Source of the DNA: Enterococcus faecalis_A
Lineage (GTDB): Bacteria; Bacillota; Bacilli; Lactobacillales; Enterococcaceae
DNA: 64,000 bases
Assembly: GCA_051295955.1 (NCBI GenBank)
Contig: JBPDWA010000006.1
Coordinates: 1 to 64,000, forward strand
Direction of reading: 5' to 3'
In this document: one piece after another, positions 52,915-62,299 of the stretch
Position numbering within the stretch: position 1 is the stretch's first letter
Layout: every line of letters begins with the position of its first letter
The notes under the pieces: generated by a model
The model's database searches: none
The model's input: only the letters and a program-made list of their open reading frames with translations
Told to the model about the DNA's origin: nothing
Translations under genes and position numbers: made by a program

Positions 52915-53106
52915 TCATTATTTGCGAATAAACAGGAGCAGACGTTAAGCTCTTAGGTAATTTTTTTCAAATTTTTCATGATAAAAAGCAGCTTGATCGG
53001 CTTTTCATCAAATTTCTTACACCTTACTATTGTTTAACTCAATCTCTTTTTTGAAAATTAATTTTTATTGTCGTTTTTTTATCTTATTGTAGACAATCAT
53101 AATTTT

Positions 53107-53730
53107 TTAAATAGTAGCCATTATTTCTTTTAAATGGCGCCAGTCCGTTTCAATGACTGGTTCGAGCGCCGGATTGTACATGATAGAAGCTGGGTGGAAT
53201 AAAGGATAGATCGAGTAAGTTTCTTGACTCAGCTGATATGTTTCTCCATTGGCAGCGACTTCAAAAATTTGCAGTCGTAAAAGCTGACCATGAACTTTCG
53301 ACACTGTATAGCGACTTCCGAGCAATCGTTGTAAACCAATGTTGCCCATCGGAGCTAAAATTTGAGGTTGAATAACGTTAATTTCATAATCTAATAATGG
53401 TGCATGAGCGAAAATTTCTTGTTTATTTGGTGTTCGATTCGGGTACGTCATTTTAGTTGAACGTATTTTTATATGATAAGGACGACTGCGAACAGCACTG
53501 GTAATATAGATTTCGGAACGTTTCAAGCCAGAAAGTGCTAGCCAACGATCCAAGTTTGCCCCGGCGCGACCGCTAAAGGGAATCTGGGTGTCTATTTCCG
53601 TTTTTCCGGGAGCTTCACCAATCAACAACAATTTTGCTTTTTCAGAACCTTGACCAGTAACAAAACCCTCAACTTGAAAACCATTCATACGCTTGTTAGC
53701 CAGCTGCTTTAACTTTTCAGGGTAGTCCAT
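53107..53730 (-). CDS. Uracil-DNA glycosylase family protein lacking cluster cysteines
   Basis: A 207-residue protein of the UDG superfamily, closest to the family 4/5 type by motifs: LLLIGEAPGKTEIDTQIPFSGRAGANLDRWL (motif 1 and the pocket) and PLFHPASIMYNP (motif 2 with the His). ILAPMGNIGLQRLLG lies between. Enzymes of families 4 and 5 hold a 4Fe-4S cluster through four cysteines; this protein has no cysteine at all. It is probably still a DNA-repair glycosylase, or a relative that changed function. AAAGGAG precedes the start at 53730. Confidence 0.85.
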   Translation of the reverse strand: MDYPEKLKQLANKRMNGFQVEGFVTGQGSEKAKLLLIGEAPGKTEIDTQIPFSGRAGANLDRWLALSGLKRSEIYITSAVRSRPYHIKIRSTKMTYPNRTPNKQEIFAHAPLLDYEINVIQPQILAPMGNIGLQRLLGSRYTVSKVHGQLLRLQIFEVAANGETYQLSQETYSIYPLFHPASIMYNPALEPVIETDWRHLKEIMATI

Positions 53731-53780
53731 GAAAGTGCTCCTTTCCTGTCTTTATTTGTTACTAGTATAGAAGTATCAAC

Positions 53781-53823
53781 AAAAAAAAGTCAAACAAAGC
53801 TTAAAGAACGCTTCGTTTGACTT
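53781..53823 (-). terminator. Terminator of pepS
   Basis: On the minus strand a 12-bp stem with one mismatch (AAGTCAAACGAAGC with GCTTTGTTTGACTT) is followed by eight T residues, just beyond the pepS stop. Confidence 0.88.
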
Positions 53824-53838
53824 AATGCTATTTTAGGG

Positions 53839-55077
53839 TTAAGCCCAATCACCATTGCGGAAGACAGGTACGATTGAACCATCTTCTTTAATGCCGTCAA
53901 TATTCATTTGTTCAGAGCCCACCATGAAATCCACGTGGGTTTGACTGCGATTTAAGCCGCCAGCAATTAATTCTGCTTCCGTCATTTCTGTTCCGCCTTT
54001 AAGATTGAACGCATAGGCAGAACCAAAGGCTAAATGGTTAGAAGCATTTTCGTCAAATAAAGTATTGTAAAAGGTTAATCCGGATTGAGAAATAGGAGAA
54101 GGATCTGGAACTAAAGCGACTTCCCCTAAACGACTAGCGCCTTCATCAGTGTCCAGCAATTGTTTTAGGACTTCTTCTCCTTGCTGGGCTGAAAATTCTA
54201 CTACCTGTCCTTGTTTAAATGTAAACTTCATCCCCGTAATCGTAGTGCCACCGTAACTTAATGGCTTAGTGCTGGAAATATAACCGTCCACCTGACGACA
54301 ATCAGGCGCAGTAAACACCTCTTCGGTTGGCATGTTCGCCATAAAGATTTCACCGTGGACATTGAAACTGCCTGCCCCTTCCCAAAGATGATTTTTAGGT
54401 AAACCGATAATGAGATCCGTTCCTGGCGCAGTATAATGCAGAGCAGAAAATTGTTGTTGATTTAATTCTGCAGCTTTTGCTCTTAAATTTTGATCATGAG
54501 CTTGCCAAGCAGCGACAGGATCTGCTTCATAAACACGTGTCGTCTTGAAAATTTGATCCCATAACGCAGCTACCTGAGCTTCACTCGTAGCCAGATTTGG
54601 AAATACTTTAGCCGCCCATTCTTTTCCAGCAGCAGCAACGACCGTCCAACTGACTTTATTGGCTTGCGTTGCTTTTCTAAGGTTGATTAGCGCTTTGCCT
54701 GAAGCCGCTTGAAAGGTAGCAACACGTGTGGTATCAACACCAGCTAATGCATCTGGATTAGCTGACACAACACTGATCCGACTGGCTCCTTTAGCCAACC
54801 AATCTTCTGTTTGGTCAATTTTATATTGAGGAATTGATTTTAAACGCTCGTCAGCAGCATGTTGTAAAAATTCCCTTTGAATAATATCGTCCGTCCACTG
54901 CAAAATCACTTCAGCTGCACCTAATTGATAAGCCTCTTGGGCAATTAGCCGGGCTAAGGGCGCTTGATCCACACTAATTTGTAAAACAATAGTTTGGCCT
55001 TTTTGGACATTTACGCCGGTTTCAACAATTAAACGGGCATATTTTTTTAAGTTTTCACTAAAATTTTCTGAAAACAT
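53839..55077 (-). CDS. pepS: Aminopeptidase PepS/AmpS, M29 family
   Basis: This metallo-aminopeptidase removes N-terminal residues from peptides in the cytoplasm. It has 412 residues, the usual length. The conserved NMPTEEVFTAPD block supplies the metal-binding glutamates. HGEIFMANM precedes it, and the C-terminus has the expected YNTLFDENASNHLAFGSAYAF and NRSQTHVDFMVGSEQMNIDG. AAAAGGAGG supports the start at 55077; the frame continues upstream but without a binding site. Confidence 0.93.
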   Translation of the reverse strand: MFSENFSENLKKYARLIVETGVNVQKGQTIVLQISVDQAPLARLIAQEAYQLGAAEVILQWTDDIIQREFLQHAADERLKSIPQYKIDQTEDWLAKGASRISVVSANPDALAGVDTTRVATFQAASGKALINLRKATQANKVSWTVVAAAGKEWAAKVFPNLATSEAQVAALWDQIFKTTRVYEADPVAAWQAHDQNLRAKAAELNQQQFSALHYTAPGTDLIIGLPKNHLWEGAGSFNVHGEIFMANMPTEEVFTAPDCRQVDGYISSTKPLSYGGTTITGMKFTFKQGQVVEFSAQQGEEVLKQLLDTDEGASRLGEVALVPDPSPISQSGLTFYNTLFDENASNHLAFGSAYAFNLKGGTEMTEAELIAGGLNRSQTHVDFMVGSEQMNIDGIKEDGSIVPVFRNGDWA

Positions 55078-55330
55078 CGAATTTCCTCCTTTTTTTTTGA
55101 GTAAATAACTCTTTATATCATAACATGGGAAGGGACATAGCTCAAACAAACAATCAGGAAAAAATCAGTTGCAAGTTTGTTATTTATTACTCTTAGAACC
55201 TTGGTTTCATTGTACTTATATAAGATTTGTCAAAATAAAAAGTATAATTTTGCATAATCGATAAATCGTGTTACAATAACCATAAGAAATAATCTGGAAG
55301 CGTTGTAAATGATAGGCAAAGGGGATTAGA

Positions 55331-55906
55331 ATGATGGCAAGAAAAAAAACAATTACTAAAGAGCAGATTTTAAATGCTGCATACGAAGTCGTAGCCACTG
55401 AAGGTTTTTCCAAATTCACCGCACGCAACATTGCAAATAAGATGAAATGTTCGACTCAGCCGATCTATTTAGAATTTAAAAACATGGATGATTTAAGAGA
55501 AGCACTATTTAAGAAAATTCATAATTACTTAGCAAAAGAGATTTTTCCCGTAAAACACACTGGCAATACGATTGTAGATTTAGCATTAAACTACATTCAC
55601 TTTGCTGCTAGTGAAAGCAAACTTTTTCGGGCCTTATATTTAGAAGAATACGGCGGCGGACAAAAGATGCAGGAGTTTTCTTATAATTATTTTTCTGAAG
55701 CTGTAAAAGAAGATGAGCAATACACGAACTTAAATGACGAGCAGATTGATTCTTTACATTTGGGCACTTGGGTGGTAGCAACCGGAATCGCTGCTTTAAT
55801 GTCTTCAGGAATTATTCATCCATCTGATCAACAAATTGAACGTTTAATGCAAGATAGTATTGACGGTATTCTTGAAAAGGATCATCCGATCGAATTGGAC
55901 ATTTAA
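55331..55906 (+). CDS. TetR/AcrR family transcriptional regulator
   Basis: A 191-residue protein with an N-terminal TetR helix-turn-helix (ITKEQILNAAYEVVATEGFSKFTARNIANKMKCSTQPIYLEFKN, residues 8-52) and an all-helical ligand domain (about 60-180) of the type seen in enterococcal and lactobacillus regulators of unknown ligand. It is divergent from pepS by about 250 bp, so it might control that gene or itself. AAAGGGGA precedes ATG 55331. Ligand and targets are unknown. Confidence 0.88.
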   Translation: MMARKKTITKEQILNAAYEVVATEGFSKFTARNIANKMKCSTQPIYLEFKNMDDLREALFKKIHNYLAKEIFPVKHTGNTIVDLALNYIHFAASESKLFRALYLEEYGGGQKMQEFSYNYFSEAVKEDEQYTNLNDEQIDSLHLGTWVVATGIAALMSSGIIHPSDQQIERLMQDSIDGILEKDHPIELDI

Positions 55907-55950
55907 ACGAACTTGCTAAAAAGATCAGCCCTTATTATTTCGGGCGCAAA

Positions 55951-55995
55951 AAAGAATGGCACAAGGTCATAAGCCCTTGTGCCATTCTTTTTAAG
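55951..55995. terminator. Bidirectional terminator between the TetR gene and flavodoxin
   Basis: A perfect 16-bp stem (AAAGAATGGCACAAGG with CCTTGTGCCATTCTTT) with an 8-nt loop is flanked by A and T runs and serves both convergent genes. Confidence 0.93.
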
Positions 55996-56434
55996 CAAGG
56001 GCTGCTGTTAAATTTTTTGCGAAAATTTCTAAATTTTGAATATCTTCTTCTTCTGCTGCCAAATCAACTTTGACATTTTCTGCCCCTTTTTTGGCGCCTG
56101 TTTTGGCAAAAGCAGCATCAAATTCATCAACTGATTGACAAAAATCATCATAAAAGGTGTCGCCGGAACCACATACACCGTAAATTTTTCCAGTTAAATC
56201 TACTTCTTGTAATTCTTCATAAAAGTCAACGATCTCATCTGGCAATTCACCGTCTCCGTAAGTATATGTAGCTACAACACAAATATCAGCCGCTTCAAAA
56301 TCAGCTGCATCTACCTGGGTACATTCATCGATTTCAACCTCTAAGTCCAAATCTTCAAACGCTTCTGCAACAATATCAGCGATTTCTTCTGTATTGCCGG
56401 TCATGCTAGCGTACACAATTTTTGCTAAAGCCAT
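55991..56434 (-). CDS. Flavodoxin
   Basis: A 147-residue FMN-binding electron carrier. The phosphate loop is MTGNTEEIA (residues 11-19). The second FMN loop carries VVATYTYGDGELPDEI, and VCGSGDTFYDDFCQSVDEFD is the third. The protein is acidic throughout, as expected of flavodoxins. AAAAGGGGGAG precedes the start at 56434. It stands alone; the redox partner is not evident. Confidence 0.94.
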   Translation of the reverse strand: MALAKIVYASMTGNTEEIADIVAEAFEDLDLEVEIDECTQVDAADFEAADICVVATYTYGDGELPDEIVDFYEELQEVDLTGKIYGVCGSGDTFYDDFCQSVDEFDAAFAKTGAKKGAENVKVDLAAEEEDIQNLEIFAKNLTAALA

Positions 56435-56617
56435 GGTTTTTCTCCCCCTTTTTGTCCAAGCTTAATTATAGCAGAAGGGCGAGGCCTCTGTAAATTGGAA
56501 AAAAGCTTTCTTGATGAGGAATAAGAAAAGGTTTTATAAATTCCAGTTAATGTAACACCTTTTTTCAAAAAATATGCTAAAATAATTTGAACGATACAAA
56601 TTAGGAGACGATAGCGT

Positions 56618-57382
56618 ATGATCACATTAAAATCACCAAGAGAAATCGAAATGATGGCTGCTTCCGGCGAATTGCTGGCAGATGTCCATCGTCATTTAAG
56701 AACATTTATTCAACCTGGCATTACTAGTTGGGATATTGAAGTGTTTGTTAAAGACTTTATTGAAAGTCACGGCGGCATTGCAGCTCAAATTGGTTATGAA
56801 GGTTACAAATATGCAACATGCTGCAGTATTAATGATGAAATTTGTCATGGATTTCCCCGTAAAAAAGTACTGAAAAGCGGCGATTTAATTAAAGTAGACA
56901 TGTGTATTGATTTAAAAGGTGCGATGTCTGATTCTTGCTGGTCTTATGTAGTGGGGGAATCAACGCCAGAAATAGACCACTTGATGGCAGTAACTAAAAA
57001 AGCGCTGTATATAGGTATCGAACAAGCGCAAGTCGGTCATCGAATTGGAGATATTGGTCATGCTATTCAAACGTATGTTGAAGGAGAAGGCCTAGCGGTG
57101 GTACGGGACTTTGTCGGACATGGCATTGGCCCTACGATTCACGAAAGTCCCTCCATTCCACATTATGGAGAAGCCGGCAAAGGCTTACGCTTAAAAGAAG
57201 GTATGGTGATTACTATCGAACCGATGGTAAATACAGGAACATGGCGTATGAAAATGGATCCTAATGGCTGGACAGCTTATACACAAGACGGCAGCTTAAG
57301 TTGTCAATTTGAACATACGCTGGCGATCACTAAAGACGGTCCACAGATTCTGACTTCTCAAGGAGCAGAGCTGACGTATTAA
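56618..57382 (+). CDS. map: Methionine aminopeptidase
   Basis: It removes the initiator methionine from new proteins. The 254-residue product has metal ligands in the M24 positions: VDMCIDLKGAMSDSCWSY (two Asp), GHGIGPTIHESP (His), ITIEPMV (Glu) and CQFEHTLAI (Glu). A CCSINDEICHGFP block contains the conserved His of the active site. AGGAGA precedes ATG 56618. It is followed 23 bp later by the YihY-family gene. Confidence 0.96.
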   Translation: MITLKSPREIEMMAASGELLADVHRHLRTFIQPGITSWDIEVFVKDFIESHGGIAAQIGYEGYKYATCCSINDEICHGFPRKKVLKSGDLIKVDMCIDLKGAMSDSCWSYVVGESTPEIDHLMAVTKKALYIGIEQAQVGHRIGDIGHAIQTYVEGEGLAVVRDFVGHGIGPTIHESPSIPHYGEAGKGLRLKEGMVITIEPMVNTGTWRMKMDPNGWTAYTQDGSLSCQFEHTLAITKDGPQILTSQGAELTY

Positions 57383-57405
57383 ATCGTAAAGCAGGAGAAT
57401 ACGAG

Positions 57406-58317
57406 ATGAAAATTTTCAATAAACTCAAGAAAAATGAAGAATTAATGCGGTTTATCGAAACTACGCAGTCTCACATGATTACAGCCGAAATAGGCAACAG
57501 CTCAGTCGTTGTTGCCTATTATTTATTACTGTCGCTGTTTCCTTTGCTGATTGCAGTCGGTAATATTTTGCCTTATTTGCAAATCAACCCTAATTCGGTA
57601 TTGCCTTATATTGCTGAAGCTATTCCTAAAACGGTTTACCACGATTTAGAGCCGGCCATTCAATCACTTTTGACACAGCGTTCCAGTGGTTTGCTATCAG
57701 TATCTGTCTTGGCAGCTTTGTGGAGTGCTAGTCAAAGCATCAATGCTTTACAAACAGCAATGAATAAAGCATTTGGCGTTAAGCAAAGGGAAAATTTTAT
57801 TATTGTACGCTTAGTTTCACTCTTGGTTATTATTCTTTTTATGCTGGCTATTGTCGGCGTTGTAGTTATTTTAGGTTTAGGGCAGTATATTTTAATGATG
57901 CTCCAGCCAATTTTTTTATTCTCAACGTCGTTTATTGACACCTTTCAAGCTTTAAAATGGCCGTTGACAACCGTTGTCTTATTGGTGGTTATGGGATTGA
58001 TCTATCTGGTAGTACCTAACACAAAATTATCTTTTCGCTCAGTTGTACCGGGAACGGTATTTTCAACAGTGGGTTGGATGTTATTGTCGCAAGTCTTTGG
58101 GTTGTATGTAAAGTATTTCAGTTCACGAGTAGCTAGTTACCAGATTATCGGTAGCTTTATTATTTTAATGCTGTGGTTGAATTTTGCGGCTACCATTATT
58201 ATTTTAGGTGCCATTATCAATGCGGTTGTTGCAGAATATTCTACTAACAAGAAGAGCCAAATGAGGAAAAGTCTTTGGGCTTATCTAAAGGAGAAAATCC
58301 AGCACAAAAAACAATAA
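57406..58317 (+). CDS. YihY/virulence factor BrkB family membrane protein
   Basis: A 303-residue polytopic membrane protein with six predicted helices. The family signatures are YYLLLSLFPLLIAVGNILPYL near residue 40, LAALWSASQSINALQTAMNKAFGV near residue 105, LSFRSVVPGTVFSTVGWMLLSQVFGLYVKYF (about 205-235), and IIGSFIILMLWLNFAATIIILGAIINAV after that. The function of the family is unproven; the old annotation as ribonuclease BN is obsolete. AGGAG precedes ATG 57406. In enterococci this map-YihY pair sits just before the epa locus. Confidence 0.93.
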   Translation: MKIFNKLKKNEELMRFIETTQSHMITAEIGNSSVVVAYYLLLSLFPLLIAVGNILPYLQINPNSVLPYIAEAIPKTVYHDLEPAIQSLLTQRSSGLLSVSVLAALWSASQSINALQTAMNKAFGVKQRENFIIVRLVSLLVIILFMLAIVGVVVILGLGQYILMMLQPIFLFSTSFIDTFQALKWPLTTVVLLVVMGLIYLVVPNTKLSFRSVVPGTVFSTVGWMLLSQVFGLYVKYFSSRVASYQIIGSFIILMLWLNFAATIIILGAIINAVVAEYSTNKKSQMRKSLWAYLKEKIQHKKQ

Positions 58318-58391
58318 TTATCCTTCATTTCAAAAAGGCTCAGTACCTATTACTTAGCGTTTATTTTAAAAAGCAGAACACACGTTTCAAC

Positions 58392-58419
58392 TTGTAAAAG
58401 AGTATGATTTTAGTATAAT
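58392..58419 (+). promoter_or_regulatory. Promoter of the epaA-like gene
   Basis: TTGTAA and TATAAT are 16 bp apart. Transcription would begin near 58426, which rules out the ATG at 58425 as the start codon. Confidence 0.6.
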
Positions 58420-58454
58420 AGACCATGAACATTAAGAAAGTGGGTCCCCATCAT

Positions 58455-59588
58455 ATGTCAATGTTTATCTATGGAATTATCATCCGGTTGTTTGCTACCT
58501 TTATTATCGCCTTGCTTTTAACACCGGTTATTAAATTATTATCGTTTCGTATCGGAGCCTATGATGCACCAGGGGAACGACGCATCAATACAAAAAATAT
58601 GCCTACCGCTGGTGGTTTAGCAATTTTTCTGGCGTTTGCTTTTTCAAGTATGGTACTTTTTCGGACGATTATTCCAATCAGGATAATCTGGCCTATTGTC
58701 TTAGCTGGTGGTGTTGTAATCCTCACAGGTTTAATTGATGACATTAAGGAATTAACGCCCATGAAAAAAACTATCGGTATTCTAGCGGCTTCGTTGATTA
58801 TTTACTTGGCCAACATCCGTATCAATTTTGTGACCTTACCCATTTTGGGAATGATTGATTTACGGTGGTTTAGTCTACCGCTAACGTTATTATGGATTTT
58901 AGCGATTACTAATGCAGTGAATCTGATTGATGGCTTAGACGGCTTAGCTTCTGGGGTCTCAATTATCGGCTTGACGACAATTGGGATTACTGGGTACTTT
59001 TTCCTTCATGCCAAAACGGTATATGTTCCGATCATTATTTTCATTTTAGTAGCCAGTATTGCCGGTTTTTTCCCTTATAATTTTTACCCCGCCAAGATTT
59101 TTCTGGGAGATACGGGGGCACTATTTTTAGGGTTTATGATTGCGGTAATGTCTTTGCAAGGCCTAAAAAATGCCACCTTCATCACATTAATTACGCCAAT
59201 GATCATTTTAGGTGTCCCGATTACAGACACCGTCTATGCCATCATTCGGCGCTTACTTAACAAACGACCGATTTCTTCAGCAGATAAGATGCATCTGCAC
59301 CATCGTTTGCTCTCACTGGGCTTTACCCATAAAGGCGCTGTTTTAACGATTTATGGTTTAGCGTTGGTTTTTTCTTTTGTTTCTCTGTTGTTTAGTTATT
59401 CCAGTAGAGTGGCTGCACTCTTGTTAATTATTGCGTGCTTGATTGGCTTAGAACTGTTTATTGAGTTAATTGGCTTAGTAGGACCTGGACACCAGCCGTT
59501 GATGTACATTTTAAAAGTTCTCGGTAACCGTGAATACCGACAAGAACAATTGAAAAAGCGTTTAGGTAAACACTCTCGTAAAAAATAA
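58455..59588 (+). CDS. epaA: TagO/WecA-type undecaprenyl-phosphate GlcNAc-1-phosphate transferase (EpaA)
   Basis: It transfers GlcNAc-1-P (or a related sugar phosphate) to undecaprenyl phosphate, starting the envelope polysaccharide. The 377-residue product has about 11 membrane helices. The MraY-superfamily motifs are GLIDDIKELTPMKK, NAVNLIDGLDGLASG, NFYPAKIFLGDTGALFLGF and the MHLHHRLLSLG histidine block. ATG 58455 is chosen because the promoter's -10 box ends at 58419. It opens a gene series that matches epaA-epaG of Enterococcus faecalis. Confidence 0.93.
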   Translation: MSMFIYGIIIRLFATFIIALLLTPVIKLLSFRIGAYDAPGERRINTKNMPTAGGLAIFLAFAFSSMVLFRTIIPIRIIWPIVLAGGVVILTGLIDDIKELTPMKKTIGILAASLIIYLANIRINFVTLPILGMIDLRWFSLPLTLLWILAITNAVNLIDGLDGLASGVSIIGLTTIGITGYFFLHAKTVYVPIIIFILVASIAGFFPYNFYPAKIFLGDTGALFLGFMIAVMSLQGLKNATFITLITPMIILGVPITDTVYAIIRRLLNKRPISSADKMHLHHRLLSLGFTHKGAVLTIYGLALVFSFVSLLFSYSSRVAALLLIIACLIGLELFIELIGLVGPGHQPLMYILKVLGNREYRQEQLKKRLGKHSRKK

Positions 59589-59693
59589 AGCAAGGGAAGT
59601 TTTTCAAAGCTTCCTTAATTAAAATTTTATCTCAACTGATTGGCTGAACAAAAGTATATGCTGTAGCAATTTCCTTAAGCTAACGGAAGGCTT

Positions 59694-59722
59694 TTGTCTC
59701 GGCCTCTTTTTTATGCTATACT
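59694..59722 (+). promoter_or_regulatory. Promoter upstream of epaB-epaC-epaD
   Basis: TTGTCT and TATACT are exactly 17 bp apart, 134 bp before epaB. The 268-bp gap after epaA also holds a weak GGAAG/CTTCC hairpin near 59596, so the downstream genes may be transcribed separately. Confidence 0.55.
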
Positions 59723-59856
59723 TTGGTACAGTTATGGTCGGTGACTTTTATTACATAAAAAGAGGCGCTCTAGCAGGAAAGCTTACTGTTATTTCCTAAG
59801 ATGTCCACTTTTCCTAGTATTGTCAGAAATCTTGGTGGTTAGGAGAAATTCTAAAA

Positions 59857-60639
59857 ATGAATGAACGAGTGACAATTTCCATTGTAACCTATAATAGCAG
59901 GTATATATTTAAAGTGTTGGATCAATTGAAAACAGAATTAGGCAGTGACTCTAGCTACGATATACATATTTATGACAATCATTCAGAAGCGGCTTATTTC
60001 AATAAATTAAAAGCTTATGTACCGTTTATTACTCTCCATGAAGGTTCTGTCAATCAAGGCTTTGGTCACGGACACAATTATATTTTTCAAAAAATACAGA
60101 ATAAATATGGGATTATCTTCAATCCAGACGTTCTAGTCACAAAAGCTACTTTGGATCAGTTGTTAGAGCGCATCAAAGCAGATTCAGCGATTGCCCTAGT
60201 TAGTCCCAAAGTATTAAATGAAGACGGAACAACACAATTTTTGGTTCGAGAACGGCTGACGGTTTTTGATTACTTGTTGCGTTTTATACCTTTAGCTTTT
60301 GTAAAAAAACTATTTGATCGGCGGCTAGCAAAGTATGAATGTCGGCAGCTGTCTGACACAGAAACCACAGATATAAAGATGGGATCTGGCTGTTTTATGG
60401 TAATTGATCGAGAAAAATTTCTGGATGTTGGCGGCTTTGATGAACGATTTTTTATGTACTTTGAAGATAATGACCTGTGTTTGCGTTTAGGACAGACCGG
60501 CTACCGAATTGTTTATACTCCTTTTGAAACTGTAGTTCATATGTATGAAAAAGGTGCGCATAAAAGTCGTAAGTTGTTTTTCATTTTCCTACAGTCAATG
60601 GGAAAATTTTTCAATAAATGGGGCTGGAGGTTCTTTTAA
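59857..60639 (+). CDS. epaB: GT2 family glycosyltransferase, epaB-like
   Basis: A 260-residue GT-A fold enzyme. The N-terminal nucleotide-sugar fold begins ISIVTYNS, a GQGGGNG-type loop reads NQGFGHGHNYIF, FNPDVLV carries the metal-binding Asp, and GSGCFMVIDREKFLDVGGFDERFFMYFEDNDL contains the catalytic-site ED block. This pattern is typical of rhamnosyl- and other GT2 transferases in polysaccharide clusters. AGGAG precedes ATG 59857. The stop abuts the next gene's ATG with no gap. Confidence 0.9.
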   Translation: MNERVTISIVTYNSRYIFKVLDQLKTELGSDSSYDIHIYDNHSEAAYFNKLKAYVPFITLHEGSVNQGFGHGHNYIFQKIQNKYGIIFNPDVLVTKATLDQLLERIKADSAIALVSPKVLNEDGTTQFLVRERLTVFDYLLRFIPLAFVKKLFDRRLAKYECRQLSDTETTDIKMGSGCFMVIDREKFLDVGGFDERFFMYFEDNDLCLRLGQTGYRIVYTPFETVVHMYEKGAHKSRKLFFIFLQSMGKFFNKWGWRFF

Positions 60640-61470
60640 ATGAGCAATACGTTAGCGGTTGTTGTTGTACTGTACCAACTGAACATAAGTCAAACACCTA
60701 ACTATGATCTTTTAAAAAATAGTATAACAAACACCAACTTCACTTTACTGGTCTACGACAACAGTCCAAAAGCTCACGAAGATCAGTTGTTTACTTATCA
60801 GAATGTTCATTATTTTCATGATGCGACTAATTCTGGTTTAGCCAAGGCTTATAACCAAGCCCTTCAATATTGTCAAATACATCAAGTGGACTTACTCCTT
60901 TTGTTAGATCAAGATACTCAGCTACCCGTTGATTATTTGCAACGATTGCTGCAAAAAAAATTAACAGATGAAGTGGCGGTATTCGTTCCGTTAGTCAAGG
61001 CTCAAGGTCAGCAAATCTCACCAGTTTATCGTGCCGGCTATGTTAATACAGCTTCTAAAAAACCAGCACCTGGAGTTTATTGCGGTGACTTGATGGCGAT
61101 TAATTCCGGCACGGTATTGACATTGGCTACTATGGAGTGGTTAGGTTCATTCCAAGAAGAGTTTCCTTTGGACTTTCTCGATCATTGGTTTTTTTATCAG
61201 TTAAATCAAGCTCAAAAAAAAATTGAAGTGTTCAATACAGTAATTTATCAGGAACTGTCTGTCTTAGATTATCGCTTTATCAGCTTAAACCGTTATGAAT
61301 CTATCATTCGATCGGAGAGCCTTTTTTACAAAAAATACGATACCGAAATGTTTTCTCAGCATCGCAAACACTTACTGTTACGAACCGTGAAACAAATTTT
61401 CCTAGTGAAAAATCGCAAAATATGGAAACGGACGCTGCGAGAATTTTTGGTGCTAATGAAAGGAAAGTAA
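60640..61470 (+). CDS. epaC: GT2 family glycosyltransferase, epaC-like
   Basis: A 276-residue GT-A enzyme. The fold starts LAVVVVLYQLN, NSGLAKAYNQAL is the conserved loop, and LLLLDQDTQLPVDYLQ holds the DxD-type metal site. FLDHWFFYQLNQ replaces the usual ED motif. The C-terminal 40 residues are basic. Start and stop abut its neighbours epaB and epaD. The donor is likely dTDP-rhamnose, inferred from the adjacent rml genes. Confidence 0.87.
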   Translation: MSNTLAVVVVLYQLNISQTPNYDLLKNSITNTNFTLLVYDNSPKAHEDQLFTYQNVHYFHDATNSGLAKAYNQALQYCQIHQVDLLLLLDQDTQLPVDYLQRLLQKKLTDEVAVFVPLVKAQGQQISPVYRAGYVNTASKKPAPGVYCGDLMAINSGTVLTLATMEWLGSFQEEFPLDFLDHWFFYQLNQAQKKIEVFNTVIYQELSVLDYRFISLNRYESIIRSESLFYKKYDTEMFSQHRKHLLLRTVKQIFLVKNRKIWKRTLREFLVLMKGK

Positions 61471-62211
61471 ATGATTTCAGTTTGTATGGCTACCTATAAT
61501 GGAGAGCGTTACCTGGCTTCGCAATTGGACAGTATTCTTTGCCAACTCAATTCAGATGATGAACTCATTGTTTCAGACGATGGTTCAGTTGACCAAACAC
61601 TGTCTATTTTAAAAAAATACGCAGCTCAATTTCCGCAAATGCACATAATGAAAGGCCCCGGCAGAGGTGTAATTGCTAATTTCGAAAAAGCCATTGAACA
61701 AGCACAAGGAGAAATTATTTTTCTGGCAGATCAAGACGATGTTTGGTTGCCAAATAAAGTAGCAACAACTTGTGCCGCTTTTGCTTCATCACCGTCTACG
61801 CAAGTGATTGTCAGTGATCTAATGATTGTCGATCAGCAGTTGCAAGTGCTGGAACCGTCCTTTTTTCGTTATAGGAAGGCGAAAACTGGCGTGGGACATA
61901 ATTTATTGAAAAACGGCTACATTGGAGCCGGTATGGCGTTTAAAAAGCAATTGAAATCATTAGTTTTACCGATTCCTACCAATGTTCCTATGCATGATAT
62001 GTGGATCGGATTACTAGGCGAACTTGCCGGCGGTAACCAGTTGCTTTGGCAGCCTTTGACTTTGTATCGGCGGCATGATCAAAATGTTAGTGAGATTCGA
62101 ACGAATGCCTCCCGATGGCAACAATTAAATTGGCGTTTGACACTATTATTTTTATTGATTAAACGAAAAATGCGCCGGAAATCTAAGCGTAACAATTTTA
62201 CAGTTTTGTAA
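61471..62211 (+). CDS. epaD: GT2 family glycosyltransferase, epaD-like
   Basis: A 246-residue GT-A enzyme. MISVCMATYNGERYLASQLDSIL at the N-terminus, ELIVSDDGSVDQTLSIL for nucleotide binding, EIIFLADQDDVWLPNKV with the DxD metal site, and HDMWIGLLGELAGG for the acceptor side are all typical of rhamnosyl/galactosyl transferases. The C-terminus is basic and probably peripheral to the membrane. It starts directly after epaC. Confidence 0.9.
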   Translation: MISVCMATYNGERYLASQLDSILCQLNSDDELIVSDDGSVDQTLSILKKYAAQFPQMHIMKGPGRGVIANFEKAIEQAQGEIIFLADQDDVWLPNKVATTCAAFASSPSTQVIVSDLMIVDQQLQVLEPSFFRYRKAKTGVGHNLLKNGYIGAGMAFKKQLKSLVLPIPTNVPMHDMWIGLLGELAGGNQLLWQPLTLYRRHDQNVSEIRTNASRWQQLNWRLTLLFLLIKRKMRRKSKRNNFTVL

Positions 62212-62227
62212 AAAAACCCAAAAATAC

Positions 62228-62256
62228 ATGACAATTCGCTAGGTTAATGAGATAAT
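62228..62256 (+). promoter_or_regulatory. Candidate promoter of the rmlA-rmlC-rmlB genes
   Basis: ATGACA and GATAAT are exactly 17 bp apart in the 88-bp gap before rmlA. Confidence 0.45.
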
Positions 62257-62299
62257 GTCTAGTGATTAAAAAATGAATAAATTTTGAAGGAGATTTACC

